NCBI GenBank assembly: GCA_021740125.1
Contig: JAIPAJ010000002.1
Span: 1-64,000, forward strand
Source: Leadbetterella sp.
GTDB taxonomy: Bacteria; Bacteroidota; Bacteroidia; Cytophagales; Spirosomataceae
DNA length: 64,000 bases
Direction of reading: 5' to 3'
The first letter of the stretch is position 1. Every line of letters starts with the position of its first letter. Positions 49,857 to 61,026 of this stretch are shown here, piece by piece. The translations under genes and the position numbers were made by a program. A model generated the notes under the pieces. That model searched no databases. It was not told the DNA's origin and saw only the letters and a program-made list of their open reading frames with translations.

Positions 49857-51281
49857 TCACTTCTCAAAAACCATGTTCTCAAATTCAAGAAAATCGTTTT
49901 CCAGTTTCTTCAAAATAGAAGTTTTCAAATGTTCGTCCTCAATAAACGAAAAGCGGATACTATTGAAGACCAATTGTTTGATTTCTGAATAAGATAACTC
50001 GGGATAGCGTTTGGCGAGTAAAACGTATTGCTCAGTCAGGTTGGTCCTTAAAACTCCAGCATCATCGGTAGATATTACGATGGGCACTCCGTGTTGATGA
50101 TATAGCGAAATAGGGTGTTCGTCGTTTTTGACATTCAGAATAAATTCGTTGCTTGTAAGGTTTATTTCTATCGCTATTTGCTCCTCTTTCATTTTTTTCA
50201 AAAGTGAAAACGCATCTTTTTCAAATGGTAAATCTATACCATGCCCAATTCGTTTGGCATGGGCTACAGAAATAGCCTCATTGATGTGCCAAGTAAGCTC
50301 CTCGGGTTTTACCAAGCCAAGGGTCAATTCCCCAGCATGTAGGGCATTTTTGGTATTTGGATATTTTTCATTTAAATATTTATACATCTGCATATGTACC
50401 CAATAATCTTGCATAGATACTTTTCGGTCTTCTTGGCCCACAATGTTCACACCGTTGATAAGCGTGCTGCTCTGGTCAGATAGATAACACACCAACAAAT
50501 CGCCAAAAACCTCTGCTGGTTGTTTTAAACGAAGAATTGCATTTTGGTATCGAAGCGTAAACTCAGAATTATCTATTGCGTTCGAAGTATGAATTCTTTG
50601 CAAGTCTTCATTGTATTTTTGGGCTTGTTTTTGGGCTCCATTTGCCATGAAGAAAGCATACAATTCTTCCAAAATAGTCTTTAGAGTTTGCTCATCCTTA
50701 TTTTGTTGTGCATTTTTTAGTCTGTGATTGAAGGCTTGCATTTTATGAGTATCTCCACCTTTGAAGAAAAGCAAAAACATGGTTTCTATATAGCTTACGT
50801 TTTCTTTAATGGCTCTTTCTTTTAGTTCCAAAAGACCAGTAGCAAGGTTGGGGTCTTTGGCTGGCAGAAAACCATCGAAAGTACTAAAAAAGTGATCATC
50901 TGAAGGGCCTTTTGAAGGGTGAAAGTCTTTACTCGACCATTTCTCTAGAAGTTTCTGTCTGTAGAATTCGAATTGATTTTTCTGAATCAGAGCAGAAATT
51001 TTTCTCCAGTTTTTATCTTTTTGTAAATCAATAGAGACTTCTTTTTGAATTATTAAGGTATTGGTATTAAGCCAAAAATTATTTTTTACAGCAAAATCAA
51101 TAAAAGTTTCGGTATAAATAGAACCGTCGTAATGATGATGCAAGTCTCCGCCTTTAGGCATTGCCGAAAAGAAGGCCCTTAATTGAGCAGTATGATTACG
51201 AATTTGGTCAAATTGAACGTCGAAAGATTGGCTTTTTGCAGAAAAAAAACTGAAAACGAAAAGAACAAATATTTTTTTCAC
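49857..51281 (-). CDS. Adenosine deaminase family protein, secreted
   Basis: GGDLHHHYDGSIY, NALHAGELTLG, RIGHGIDLPF, VVISTDDAGVLRTNLTEQY. Confidence 0.88.
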   Translation of the reverse strand: MKKIFVLFVFSFFSAKSQSFDVQFDQIRNHTAQLRAFFSAMPKGGDLHHHYDGSIYTETFIDFAVKNNFWLNTNTLIIQKEVSIDLQKDKNWRKISALIQKNQFEFYRQKLLEKWSSKDFHPSKGPSDDHFFSTFDGFLPAKDPNLATGLLELKERAIKENVSYIETMFLLFFKGGDTHKMQAFNHRLKNAQQNKDEQTLKTILEELYAFFMANGAQKQAQKYNEDLQRIHTSNAIDNSEFTLRYQNAILRLKQPAEVFGDLLVCYLSDQSSTLINGVNIVGQEDRKVSMQDYWVHMQMYKYLNEKYPNTKNALHAGELTLGLVKPEELTWHINEAISVAHAKRIGHGIDLPFEKDAFSLLKKMKEEQIAIEINLTSNEFILNVKNDEHPISLYHQHGVPIVISTDDAGVLRTNLTEQYVLLAKRYPELSYSEIKQLVFNSIRFSFIEDEHLKTSILKKLENDFLEFENMVFEK

Positions 51282-51389
51282 TTGGCTGGTTGTTGAGTTT
51301 AAACTGTAGTTTAAATTCTCTGCAAGTTACGGATTTTTTTTGGTTCTAGAAAAATGGGTTTCTAGGAGGAAAGGTGAAATTTGCAGGAA

Positions 51390-52271
51390 TCACTTAAATA
51401 CTCCCTTAGGATCGGCTTTTCTTTTCAAAAGCTCGCCCAAAATCTCAACATTTATTTCTTTGGGATTTAGTTCATAGCCTTGATGGAAACTTACCCAAGC
51501 ATCATCTAGTTTATTTTCTATGATACTCACGAGCGTGAGCTGCATGTAGGCAGGTGTATATTTGGGCTGGATTTCTAAGGATTTTATTAGTAGATTTCGA
51601 GCATTCGCTGTTTCAATCATTGAATTTGGATTGTTGAGTGCCGTTTTTATATAAACTGTGGCAAGGTCAGCCATCAGCACATAGTTGGGCTCACTCGGAA
51701 TCTCAAGGCCCTTATTCATTAGTTTTATAGCATTCGAAAAATTCGCTGACTGAAACTCTATAACGCCCAATCCCCAATAGGTCTCTACGTTTTCATTGTT
51801 CAAAAGCCATGAAAGATTGAATCGGTGGATGGCGGTATTTTTGTCTCCTTCTGCCAGATAATCCCAACCCATTTTTGAAAAAAACGCACTAGCTTCAGCT
51901 CGAGACTTAAACTGCTTATCACAATCTGATATAAACATCTGATCATCAATTTCTTGAGATTCTGTTTTTGTAAAACCACCAAAAAGGGGAATGAAGTTGA
52001 TATCTATACCGACAGGTGCCGTTTTATTCACAATCACGACCTCAGCAATGCTCTCAAGTGCAGAAGGGACCTCTTGCTTTGTTTTAAGTACAGTGGAACT
52101 AGAAGTCGTTTTTTTTTCATTAGCCAAATTGTTGCCTTTAACCAAGGAATTGCTTCCTGTGGTTTGAGACTTAAGTACTATTTGTTGAGCAACCCCCACA
52201 ATACTTAAGCATGAACAAATACCGACAATAATTATATTTTTCAACGAGGTCCTATTTTTTCTTAAAAGCAT
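51390..52271 (-). CDS. TPR-like secreted protein
   Basis: Start revised from 52337 to ATG 52271 (MLLRKNRTSLKNIIIVGIC); TPR-like helices (NVETYWGLGVIEFQSANFSNAIKLMNKGLEI). Confidence 0.68.
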   Translation of the reverse strand: MLLRKNRTSLKNIIIVGICSCLSIVGVAQQIVLKSQTTGSNSLVKGNNLANEKKTTSSSTVLKTKQEVPSALESIAEVVIVNKTAPVGIDINFIPLFGGFTKTESQEIDDQMFISDCDKQFKSRAEASAFFSKMGWDYLAEGDKNTAIHRFNLSWLLNNENVETYWGLGVIEFQSANFSNAIKLMNKGLEIPSEPNYVLMADLATVYIKTALNNPNSMIETANARNLLIKSLEIQPKYTPAYMQLTLVSIIENKLDDAWVSFHQGYELNPKEINVEILGELLKRKADPKGVFK

Positions 52272-52396
52272 AAAGTAAACGCTAATATTCAAAAAATATT
52301 TAAAATTTAGTAATAAACTTTGAAAATTTCGTGCCAAGTTTTTTTATTAATAAAATGTATTGATAATGAGAAGGTTAAACGTGTCTAGAAACAAAA

Positions 52397-52422
52397 AAGC
52401 CACTTGGATTTCCAAATGGCTT
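52397..52422 (-). terminator. Terminator of the ABC-F gene
   Basis: AAGCCACTTGG / CCAAATGGCTT stem, T-run on the minus-strand 3' side. Confidence 0.7.
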
Positions 52423-52442
52423 CTTTACAATATGAATTAAAA

Positions 52443-54068
<1,626 letters not shown>

Positions 54069-54282
54069 TTATATTATTGTCTTGAAAAAACGATGTTTCA
54101 AAATCAAGGTGCAAATTTACGAAATTTATAAGTAGTCTGAAAAATATATCACTTCTTCGTGAAAAACAACATTTCTATCATCAGAAATTGACCTTTAAGG
54201 GAGTTTTTATAAGCAGTAAGGGCCAAAAATTTTTAAATCTTTGAGAAATATTGCTTTTTTGTATTTCGAAACCTCTTTATCA

Positions 54283-57252
54283 ATGAAAAAATCCCATTAT
54301 TTTTTTGCAACTATTTCTATATTAATGGGAATTTTGACTCTTTTCACATCTGCTAGCCATCCTTGTAATTTGCAAACCCAAGATTTGAATGCAGAAAAAC
54401 CGATTGATTTTAAGCAAAAACAAATTTTATGGGCAGATAGCGTTTTGGCAACAATGTCGTTAGAACAAAAAATAGGGCAGCTATTTATGATCTCGGTATT
54501 TTCGAATAGAAACGAAAATGACTACCGACGAGTAGAAGAACAAATCAAAAAATATCACTTGGGAGGTCTAATTTTTTTTCAAGGAAATCCTCTAAAACAA
54601 GCTGAATTGACCAATAGATATCAAAACGTTGCTTCGCATCCTATGTTAATTGGTATCGATGGAGAGTGGGGCTTGGGCATGAGGCTGGATGATGCTTTCT
54701 CTTTTCCTAAAGCAATTACTTTAGGAGCAACTGCTGATGCAGAATTAATAGAAAAAATGGCTTTTGAGATAGGTAAACAATGTAAAAGATTGGGTATTCA
54801 CATAAATTTTGCTCCAGATACCGATATTAATTCTAACCCTAAAAATCCGGTTATCAACTTTCGTTCATTTGGAGAGTCGGTGTCTAATGTTACAAATCTT
54901 TCTTTGGCCTATGCCAGAGGACTCCGAAAAGCCAATGTTATGGGCAGTGCAAAACATTTTCCAGGCCATGGAGACACGGGCGAAGATTCTCATTATGCCT
55001 TACCTGTTCTTAATCACACTTTAAAGCACATCAACGAAGTAGAAACCATGCCGTTCAGGGCTCTGATTGAAGATAGCATAGCTAGCGTAATGATAGGACA
55101 TTTACATGTACCACAGCTCGATGACTCGCCGAATACGCCTGCGAGCGTTTCAGGAAAAATCATTAACGAATACCTAAAAAAAGGAATGAATTTTAATGGT
55201 TTGGTTGTAACCGATGCTCTAAACATGAGGGGATTGCTAAAGTATTTTCCAACAGGATTGGCGGAGGTTAAGGCTTTTCAAGCAGGAAATGATTTGCTAT
55301 TACAAACTGGAAATATTGACATTGCCTTTGAAGCTTTACATAAGAAGTTTTTGGATAGCACCTTGTTGGTTAGTGATCTTGATCAAAAGGTGAGAAAAAT
55401 TTTAATGTCTAAATATTGGGTAGGACTTAATAAATATAAGCCAATAGACCTTAGGAACCTACTTGCTGATCTAAACAATCAAAATTCAAAAGATATCACC
55501 CAAAAGTTATTCGACCAAGCCAGCACCATTGTAAAAGATGAAGAAGGCTTGCTTCCATTGGCAAACTCTCCTTATGTCGCTTATGCCTCTTTATCATTAG
55601 CCGGAAAAGCTGATAATGTTTTTCAAAAAACAATGTCAAACTATTCCAATATCGCCAATTATATTATTCCATTCAAACCTTCAAAGTCAAGCGATTGGAC
55701 CTGGGTGGTAGAACAAGCCGCACAAAAAGATTTGGTAATTGTTAGTGTCCATGGAATGCACAATCTGGATAGTAGAAACTTTGGCGTTGTTCCAGAAACT
55801 ATTAAAATCATCAGAGAACTTCAAAAACAAACGAAGGTAATTGTTTGTGTATTTGGAAATCCTTATAGTTTGAAATTATTCGATGAGTTTGAAACGGTAA
55901 TTTGTGGTTTTGAAGACGAATCAGAAGCCCATATTGCAGTGGCCAATATTATTTTTGGTGTTAATGGGGCGAAAGGAAAAATCCCTGTAAATACGCTTGC
56001 TTTGGACGGAAAAGTAGATTTTGGTATAAATACCGAGCCACTAGGTAGGGTTGGTTTGGGCATTGCCTCAGAGGTAGGAATGGATTTTAGTAAGTTGAAT
56101 CAAATTCGTTTAATAGCGAACAATAGTATTTCCAATCAAGAATTTCCTGGTTGTCAAATTTTGGTAGCAAGAAAAGGGAAAGTGGTTTATTATGAGTCTT
56201 TCGGGAATCTTAAATATGGTACTGATGAACCCGTTGATAGCCAAACATTGTTTGACTTGGCGTCTCTTACCAAAGTTACTGCCACCTTGCAAGCAATAAT
56301 GATACTTTATGATCAGAAAAAAATTGATATAAATTTAAAAGCCTCACAATATTTACCAGAATTATCAAAAACAAACAAGAAAGATATAATAATAAAGGAT
56401 ATTCTACTTCATCAGGCAGGTTTAAAAGCATTTATTCCTTTTTATGACAATACAAAAGATAATATCAACAATCTTAACCCAAAGTATTTCAAAAAGGAAA
56501 ACCTGGACAATTCCTTTCTAAAGGTATCGGATAGTCTTTTTGTAAAACCATCAATAAAAGATTCTGTTTTTCAGTGGATTGCCAATAGCGATTTAATTCC
56601 TTCAGGTAGTTCCAAGAAGTTCCTTTATTCAGACTTGGGATTAATTATTTTGCAACACATCGTTGAAAAAATTTCGGGACAAAGTTTGGATACTTATGTT
56701 GATTCTAAAATCTATCTCCCTTTGGGCATGTACAATACAGGCTTTAATATTTTAGAGAAGAAAAAGACGACAAACTTAGCTCCTACAGAAATAACAAAAG
56801 ACTTCAGAAACACTCTATTAAAAGGAACCGTGCATGACCCCAATGCTGCACTTATAGGTGGTGTTGCAGGCCATGCAGGCTTATTTAGTACTGTTTGGGA
56901 CTTGGCGAAGCTTTTTCAAATGAATCTCAATAAGGGAGAATATGAAGACACCCATTTTTTTTCTAAGAATACGATTGACTATTTTGCTGCCAAACAATCG
57001 AGCGTGAGTCATAGAGGTCTTGGTTGGAACAAACCCACAAAAGATGACCCTAGCGTTTCTCAGTATGCATCAGAGTCTACTTATGGCCATACGGGCTTCA
57101 CAGGAACAGCAGCTTGGGTTGACCCAGAAAAAGAACTTATATTTATCTTTTTGTCAAATAGGGTATATCCATCTTCTGAAAATAATAAGCTTATAAAAAA
57201 CAAAACAAGAAAAAGGATTCATGACATTGTCTATGAATCCATAATTGAATAA
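54283..57252 (+). CDS. GH3 (NagZ-like) + C-terminal serine hydrolase/beta-lactamase-like fusion
   Basis: SAKHFPGHGDTGEDSHYALP and GLVVTDALNMRGL (NagZ-type GH3) fused to FDLASLTKVTAT (SxxK), YSDLGLIIL (YxD), GHTGFTG; start revised from TTG 54241. Confidence 0.92.
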   Translation: MKKSHYFFATISILMGILTLFTSASHPCNLQTQDLNAEKPIDFKQKQILWADSVLATMSLEQKIGQLFMISVFSNRNENDYRRVEEQIKKYHLGGLIFFQGNPLKQAELTNRYQNVASHPMLIGIDGEWGLGMRLDDAFSFPKAITLGATADAELIEKMAFEIGKQCKRLGIHINFAPDTDINSNPKNPVINFRSFGESVSNVTNLSLAYARGLRKANVMGSAKHFPGHGDTGEDSHYALPVLNHTLKHINEVETMPFRALIEDSIASVMIGHLHVPQLDDSPNTPASVSGKIINEYLKKGMNFNGLVVTDALNMRGLLKYFPTGLAEVKAFQAGNDLLLQTGNIDIAFEALHKKFLDSTLLVSDLDQKVRKILMSKYWVGLNKYKPIDLRNLLADLNNQNSKDITQKLFDQASTIVKDEEGLLPLANSPYVAYASLSLAGKADNVFQKTMSNYSNIANYIIPFKPSKSSDWTWVVEQAAQKDLVIVSVHGMHNLDSRNFGVVPETIKIIRELQKQTKVIVCVFGNPYSLKLFDEFETVICGFEDESEAHIAVANIIFGVNGAKGKIPVNTLALDGKVDFGINTEPLGRVGLGIASEVGMDFSKLNQIRLIANNSISNQEFPGCQILVARKGKVVYYESFGNLKYGTDEPVDSQTLFDLASLTKVTATLQAIMILYDQKKIDINLKASQYLPELSKTNKKDIIIKDILLHQAGLKAFIPFYDNTKDNINNLNPKYFKKENLDNSFLKVSDSLFVKPSIKDSVFQWIANSDLIPSGSSKKFLYSDLGLIILQHIVEKISGQSLDTYVDSKIYLPLGMYNTGFNILEKKKTTNLAPTEITKDFRNTLLKGTVHDPNAALIGGVAGHAGLFSTVWDLAKLFQMNLNKGEYEDTHFFSKNTIDYFAAKQSSVSHRGLGWNKPTKDDPSVSQYASESTYGHTGFTGTAAWVDPEKELIFIFLSNRVYPSSENNKLIKNKTRKRIHDIVYESIIE

Positions 57253-57276
57253 ATGCTCGGAGGGGTAATAAAGAAA

Positions 57277-57305
57277 AATGAAGCGTCGCACAGCAACGCT
57301 TCATT
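57277..57305. terminator. Bidirectional terminator
   Basis: AATGAAGCGT (57277-57286) / ACGCTTCATT (57296-57305) between convergent genes, T-rich tail on minus strand. Confidence 0.75.
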
Positions 57306-57348
57306 GTTTGTAACCCAAAAAGTAAAAATTAACGTCTAAGTGCTTATT

Positions 57349-57816
57349 TCAAGACACTCTCAGTTTAGTCTTCATCTTTATCGTAGAACTCACGTTTTTA
57401 CCAGAAGCGGTCAAAAAACGCCTATAATGCCTTCTAAAGTCAGCAGCCTTTCTACGAGAGATATTAATAATTTCATTGTCCATAAATAACTCGCCACCGC
57501 GACAGTTGAACAATAGATCTTTAACAAAATCAAAATTAACGATATATGATCTGTGAGGCCGAACAAAATTTGATACACCCTTCAACTCCTCTTCAAATAA
57601 ACCGAGGGTCTTAGAACTTATCACTTCTTTGCCACTTTTAAGCTTGAATATGGTATAGTTTTTTGCACTTTTGAGATAAACTATATCATTCAGGTCAATG
57701 AGCTTTCTTTTGCCGGCAACACGCATTTGCATTTCTGTCTCTGTGGACAGAACTCCTACTGACGGTAATCTCATCGGATTACTTGTCATCAAAGGCTTTG
57801 AGTAAAGTAGTTTCAT
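57349..57816 (-). CDS. Stand-alone LytTR DNA-binding domain protein
   Basis: DLNDIVYLKSAKNYTIFKLKSGKEVISSKTLGLFEEELKGVSNFVRPHRSYIVNFDFV; no receiver domain. Confidence 0.85.
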   Translation of the reverse strand: MKLLYSKPLMTSNPMRLPSVGVLSTETEMQMRVAGKRKLIDLNDIVYLKSAKNYTIFKLKSGKEVISSKTLGLFEEELKGVSNFVRPHRSYIVNFDFVKDLLFNCRGGELFMDNEIINISRRKAADFRRHYRRFLTASGKNVSSTIKMKTKLRVS

Positions 57817-58076
57817 GTTTTTTTCTTGTTTAGCAGGAAAGCTTTCATTTTCATTAGTGATGCAATATTGGTGTTGCTTTTCTTCTAATCATAATGTAAT
57901 TCGATAAATGGCAGAGAATTTAGGATAAGTGACGGTGGTTATTTAAGAAAATCTATTAAACGGTAGCAAATGTGGTTTTGGCCTCTTTCAATAATTATTA
58001 AAAGGATAAACTAGAAAAATAAGAGGGATAATTCGAGGTCAAATAGCGATTAAAGAAATAGAAGAAAGCAAAAAAT

Positions 58077-58625
58077 CTACACTTGATACATATTCTTCAG
58101 GGCAGCCCACAATAATCTTTTTTCATCTTTAAGATTCGATTGAATGGCAGGAAAATCGTCTACTAGAAGATACTTAACATTCTGATGTAGTTGACTTTGA
58201 TAAGGATAAAGCAACAAGTCGTTTCCTAATTTACTCATTCCAATACCGAAGCTGATAATTTCTTTGGCAGAAGGATAATTTGACAGGCGAGTGCCTGGGA
58301 TCTTGGATAATTCAATTATTTCAGCATTTTCAATATGCTTTTTAATAGATATTAATATTTTTGTCAAGAGGTCTCTTTCTGCCTCCGAAAGAGAATTTGT
58401 AATAATAATCAAACTTTTATTAGAATGTACCGCATTAGGTGAAACTGCATTATTACTAGGGGAAACATTTTTTGGGAGTTTAGCAACCACAACATGTTTA
58501 GAGGTTTCTATCACAGATTTAACCGCAGATTCAACAGATACACCTTCGTGGAATGTCGAATCTACAGTTTTTATGCCGAAGATAGTTTCTCCGGCAAATA
58601 AATAACTTGCTAATTGCTTGTTCAT
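58077..58625 (-). CDS. Uncharacterised protein, possible HolD (psi)/UDG-fold-like protein
   Basis: Internal LIIITNSLSEAERDLLTKILISIKK...IIELSKIP and C-terminal LLVDDFPAIQSNLKDEKRLLWAALKNM architecture; coupled to purA. Confidence 0.5.
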   Translation of the reverse strand: MNKQLASYLFAGETIFGIKTVDSTFHEGVSVESAVKSVIETSKHVVVAKLPKNVSPSNNAVSPNAVHSNKSLIIITNSLSEAERDLLTKILISIKKHIENAEIIELSKIPGTRLSNYPSAKEIISFGIGMSKLGNDLLLYPYQSQLHQNVKYLLVDDFPAIQSNLKDEKRLLWAALKNMYQV

Positions 58626-59902
58626 AAACCAGATGCTCTGGTAAGTGTTGCAGTTCTGTCTGGGCCCGTAGAAACATATGTAACAGGAACACCAACTTCT
58701 TTTTCAATATAGGCTGTGTAGGCTTTTAACTCTTGTGGCATATTGTCAAAGTCAGAAATGTTTTCAAGAGAACAATTCCATCCTTTGAAGGTTTTGTAAA
58801 TTGGTTTTACCTCAACATCACAGATATCAAATGGAAGCTCTTCAGTGGTGCTGCCGTCGGGCAATTCATAGTGTGTACAAATACTTATTTCGTCAAAAAT
58901 ATTCAGTACATCAACTTTCATCATAACCAACTGCGTAACTCCATTGAGCATAATGGAATATTTCAGTGCTGGCAAATCCATCCATCCGCATCTGCGTGGA
59001 CGGCCTGTGGTGCTTCCGAACTCCCTTCCTTCCTTACGCATTTTCTCGCCAGTTTCTTCCAATAATTCTGTTGGAAATGGACCCGAACCTACTCTTGTGC
59101 AATAAGCTTTGAAGATTCCATACACTTCGTTTATTTTTGAAGGAGCTACACCCAAGCCAGAGCAAACGCCCGCCGCAGTCGTGCTTGAGCTTGTTACAAA
59201 TGGGTAAGAACCAAAGTCGATATCAAGCAACGAACCTTGTGCTCCTTCTGCCAATACTTTTGTGCCTTTTTCGTCTAATTGGTTGTTTATCAAATATTCG
59301 CCATCAACCAAATTGAATGTTTTGATGAATTCTAAAGCAGCAAAAAACTCTTTTTCTGCCTCTTCAAGTGAATAATCAAACTTGTAATAATCTAAAATTT
59401 GCTTGTGGCTATTTACAAGTTTCTGATATTTCTCTTTGAAATTTACAGAAAGAATATCACCTAGTCTTAACCCCTGACGCGATACCTTGTCAGAGTAAGT
59501 TGGGCCTATTCCTTTCAAAGTAGAACCAATTTTCGCACTTCCTTTGGCTTGCTCATAGGCGGCATCAAGGAGTCTATGGGTAGGTATGATTATGGCTGTT
59601 TTCTTGGAAATAAACAGGTTTTTCTTAAAATCAATGTTGTAAGAAGCCAGACCATCAATTTCCTTTTTGAAAATTATGGGATCCAATACTACGCCGTTTC
59701 CAATAATATTTATACAGTCATCACGAAATATTCCTGACGGAATCTGGTGCAACACATGTTTTTTGCCATCAAATTCAAGGGTATGACCAGCATTTGGACC
59801 GCCTTGAAAACGTGCAACTACTTTATAATCAGGAGCCAAAACGTCCACAATCTTCCCTTTGCCCTCGTCGCCCCATTGAAGTCCCAATAAAATGTCAACC
59901 AT
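58622..59902 (-). CDS. purA: Adenylosuccinate synthase
   Basis: LLGLQWGDEGKGKIVDVLAPDYKVVARFQGGPNAGHTLEF; RRCGWMDL; STGPDRTATL. Confidence 0.97.
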   Translation of the reverse strand: MVDILLGLQWGDEGKGKIVDVLAPDYKVVARFQGGPNAGHTLEFDGKKHVLHQIPSGIFRDDCINIIGNGVVLDPIIFKKEIDGLASYNIDFKKNLFISKKTAIIIPTHRLLDAAYEQAKGSAKIGSTLKGIGPTYSDKVSRQGLRLGDILSVNFKEKYQKLVNSHKQILDYYKFDYSLEEAEKEFFAALEFIKTFNLVDGEYLINNQLDEKGTKVLAEGAQGSLLDIDFGSYPFVTSSSTTAAGVCSGLGVAPSKINEVYGIFKAYCTRVGSGPFPTELLEETGEKMRKEGREFGSTTGRPRRCGWMDLPALKYSIMLNGVTQLVMMKVDVLNIFDEISICTHYELPDGSTTEELPFDICDVEVKPIYKTFKGWNCSLENISDFDNMPQELKAYTAYIEKEVGVPVTYVSTGPDRTATLTRASGL

Positions 59903-59924
59903 TAATTTACGTTATATTTTAGTA

Positions 59925-60395
59925 TTAATTCTTTACTCGATTTTCGCATTCGGTGTTTTTACAGTTTCCATAAAAGATCAAAGAATGATACATAACTTCG
60001 AAATTTAGGAAATCACCTACCATATTTTGGATATTTTGAACCCTTGGGTCGCAAAACTCCTTCACTTTGTTGCAGTCCATACAAATCAAGTGATCGTGCT
60101 GCTTAAACCCATAGGATTTTTCGTATTGGGCGAGGTTTTTACCAAACTGGTGTTTGGTGACCAAGTCGCATTCTACCAACAAATCAAGGGTATTGTACAC
60201 TGTTGCTCTGCTAACTTGGTATTTTTTGTTTTTCATGGAAATATACAAGTCCTCCACATCAAAGTGGTCGCCTCTGTTGTATATTTCTTCAAGAATAGCA
60301 TACCTTTCGGGGGTTTTTCTCAACTGTTTGTTTTCAAGGTAAGCCGTAAAAATCTGCTTAGCCGCTTGAAAATTTTTGTTATTTTCTAATACCAT
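59925..60395 (-). CDS. fur: Fur family transcriptional regulator
   Basis: [74 protein letters not shown]. Confidence 0.9.
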   Translation of the reverse strand: MVLENNKNFQAAKQIFTAYLENKQLRKTPERYAILEEIYNRGDHFDVEDLYISMKNKKYQVSRATVYNTLDLLVECDLVTKHQFGKNLAQYEKSYGFKQHDHLICMDCNKVKEFCDPRVQNIQNMVGDFLNFEVMYHSLIFYGNCKNTECENRVKN

Positions 60396-60476
60396 AGCGT
60401 TTGTGAGCCCAATTGCGTCTTAGGTAATTTATAAAATGCAAAATTAAGGGTTTTAATGGTAGAAAAAATAAAATTG

Positions 60477-61019
60477 TTAAAAGTTAGCATAAAGACCAAA
60501 GTTTCTGTTGGGTGTTAATCCAAGTTTTAGGTCTAATTCTTTTGACTTTGCTTTACTTTTTAGCTTTTCATTGTAAAGGTCCACAGACTTTGCTTTAAAC
60601 TCGTTGGCATATTCTATCATACAAACTCCTACAGCAAATATGGTTATTCCACTTAATAGCTGTTCTATGGGTCGGACGTAGTAGGTATAAAGTTTTCCAT
60701 CTATTTCAGTTTGCATTTTTGTTCCTTTTATGGCATCATAACCTAAATAAAATCCTCCTAAAACAAGTGGAGGGCCAGCTGGAAGAAAGTATTTTGATTT
60801 TTTGTAAAGTTGAATTGATTTCTTTGCATTATCGTTAATGTAAAAACCGAATATTTCCTTTTGCTTAATTACTCTTCCTAGATATAAGATCTTTGTGTCT
60901 AATATTCCTCTTTTATAAGTCATGGCAGCTACAAAACTCGAATCTTGTGCATTAGCAAACAGGTTAATTGTTACTAAAAGAAAGAGGAGCTGTGCTTTTT
61001 TTATTTTTGATTTATTCAT
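60477..61019 (-). CDS. Uncharacterised secreted protein
   Basis: Start revised from 61052 to ATG 61019, removing overlap with rel; signal peptide. Confidence 0.5.
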   Translation of the reverse strand: MNKSKIKKAQLLFLLVTINLFANAQDSSFVAAMTYKRGILDTKILYLGRVIKQKEIFGFYINDNAKKSIQLYKKSKYFLPAGPPLVLGGFYLGYDAIKGTKMQTEIDGKLYTYYVRPIEQLLSGITIFAVGVCMIEYANEFKAKSVDLYNEKLKSKAKSKELDLKLGLTPNRNFGLYANF

Positions 61020-61026
61020 ACTAAAT

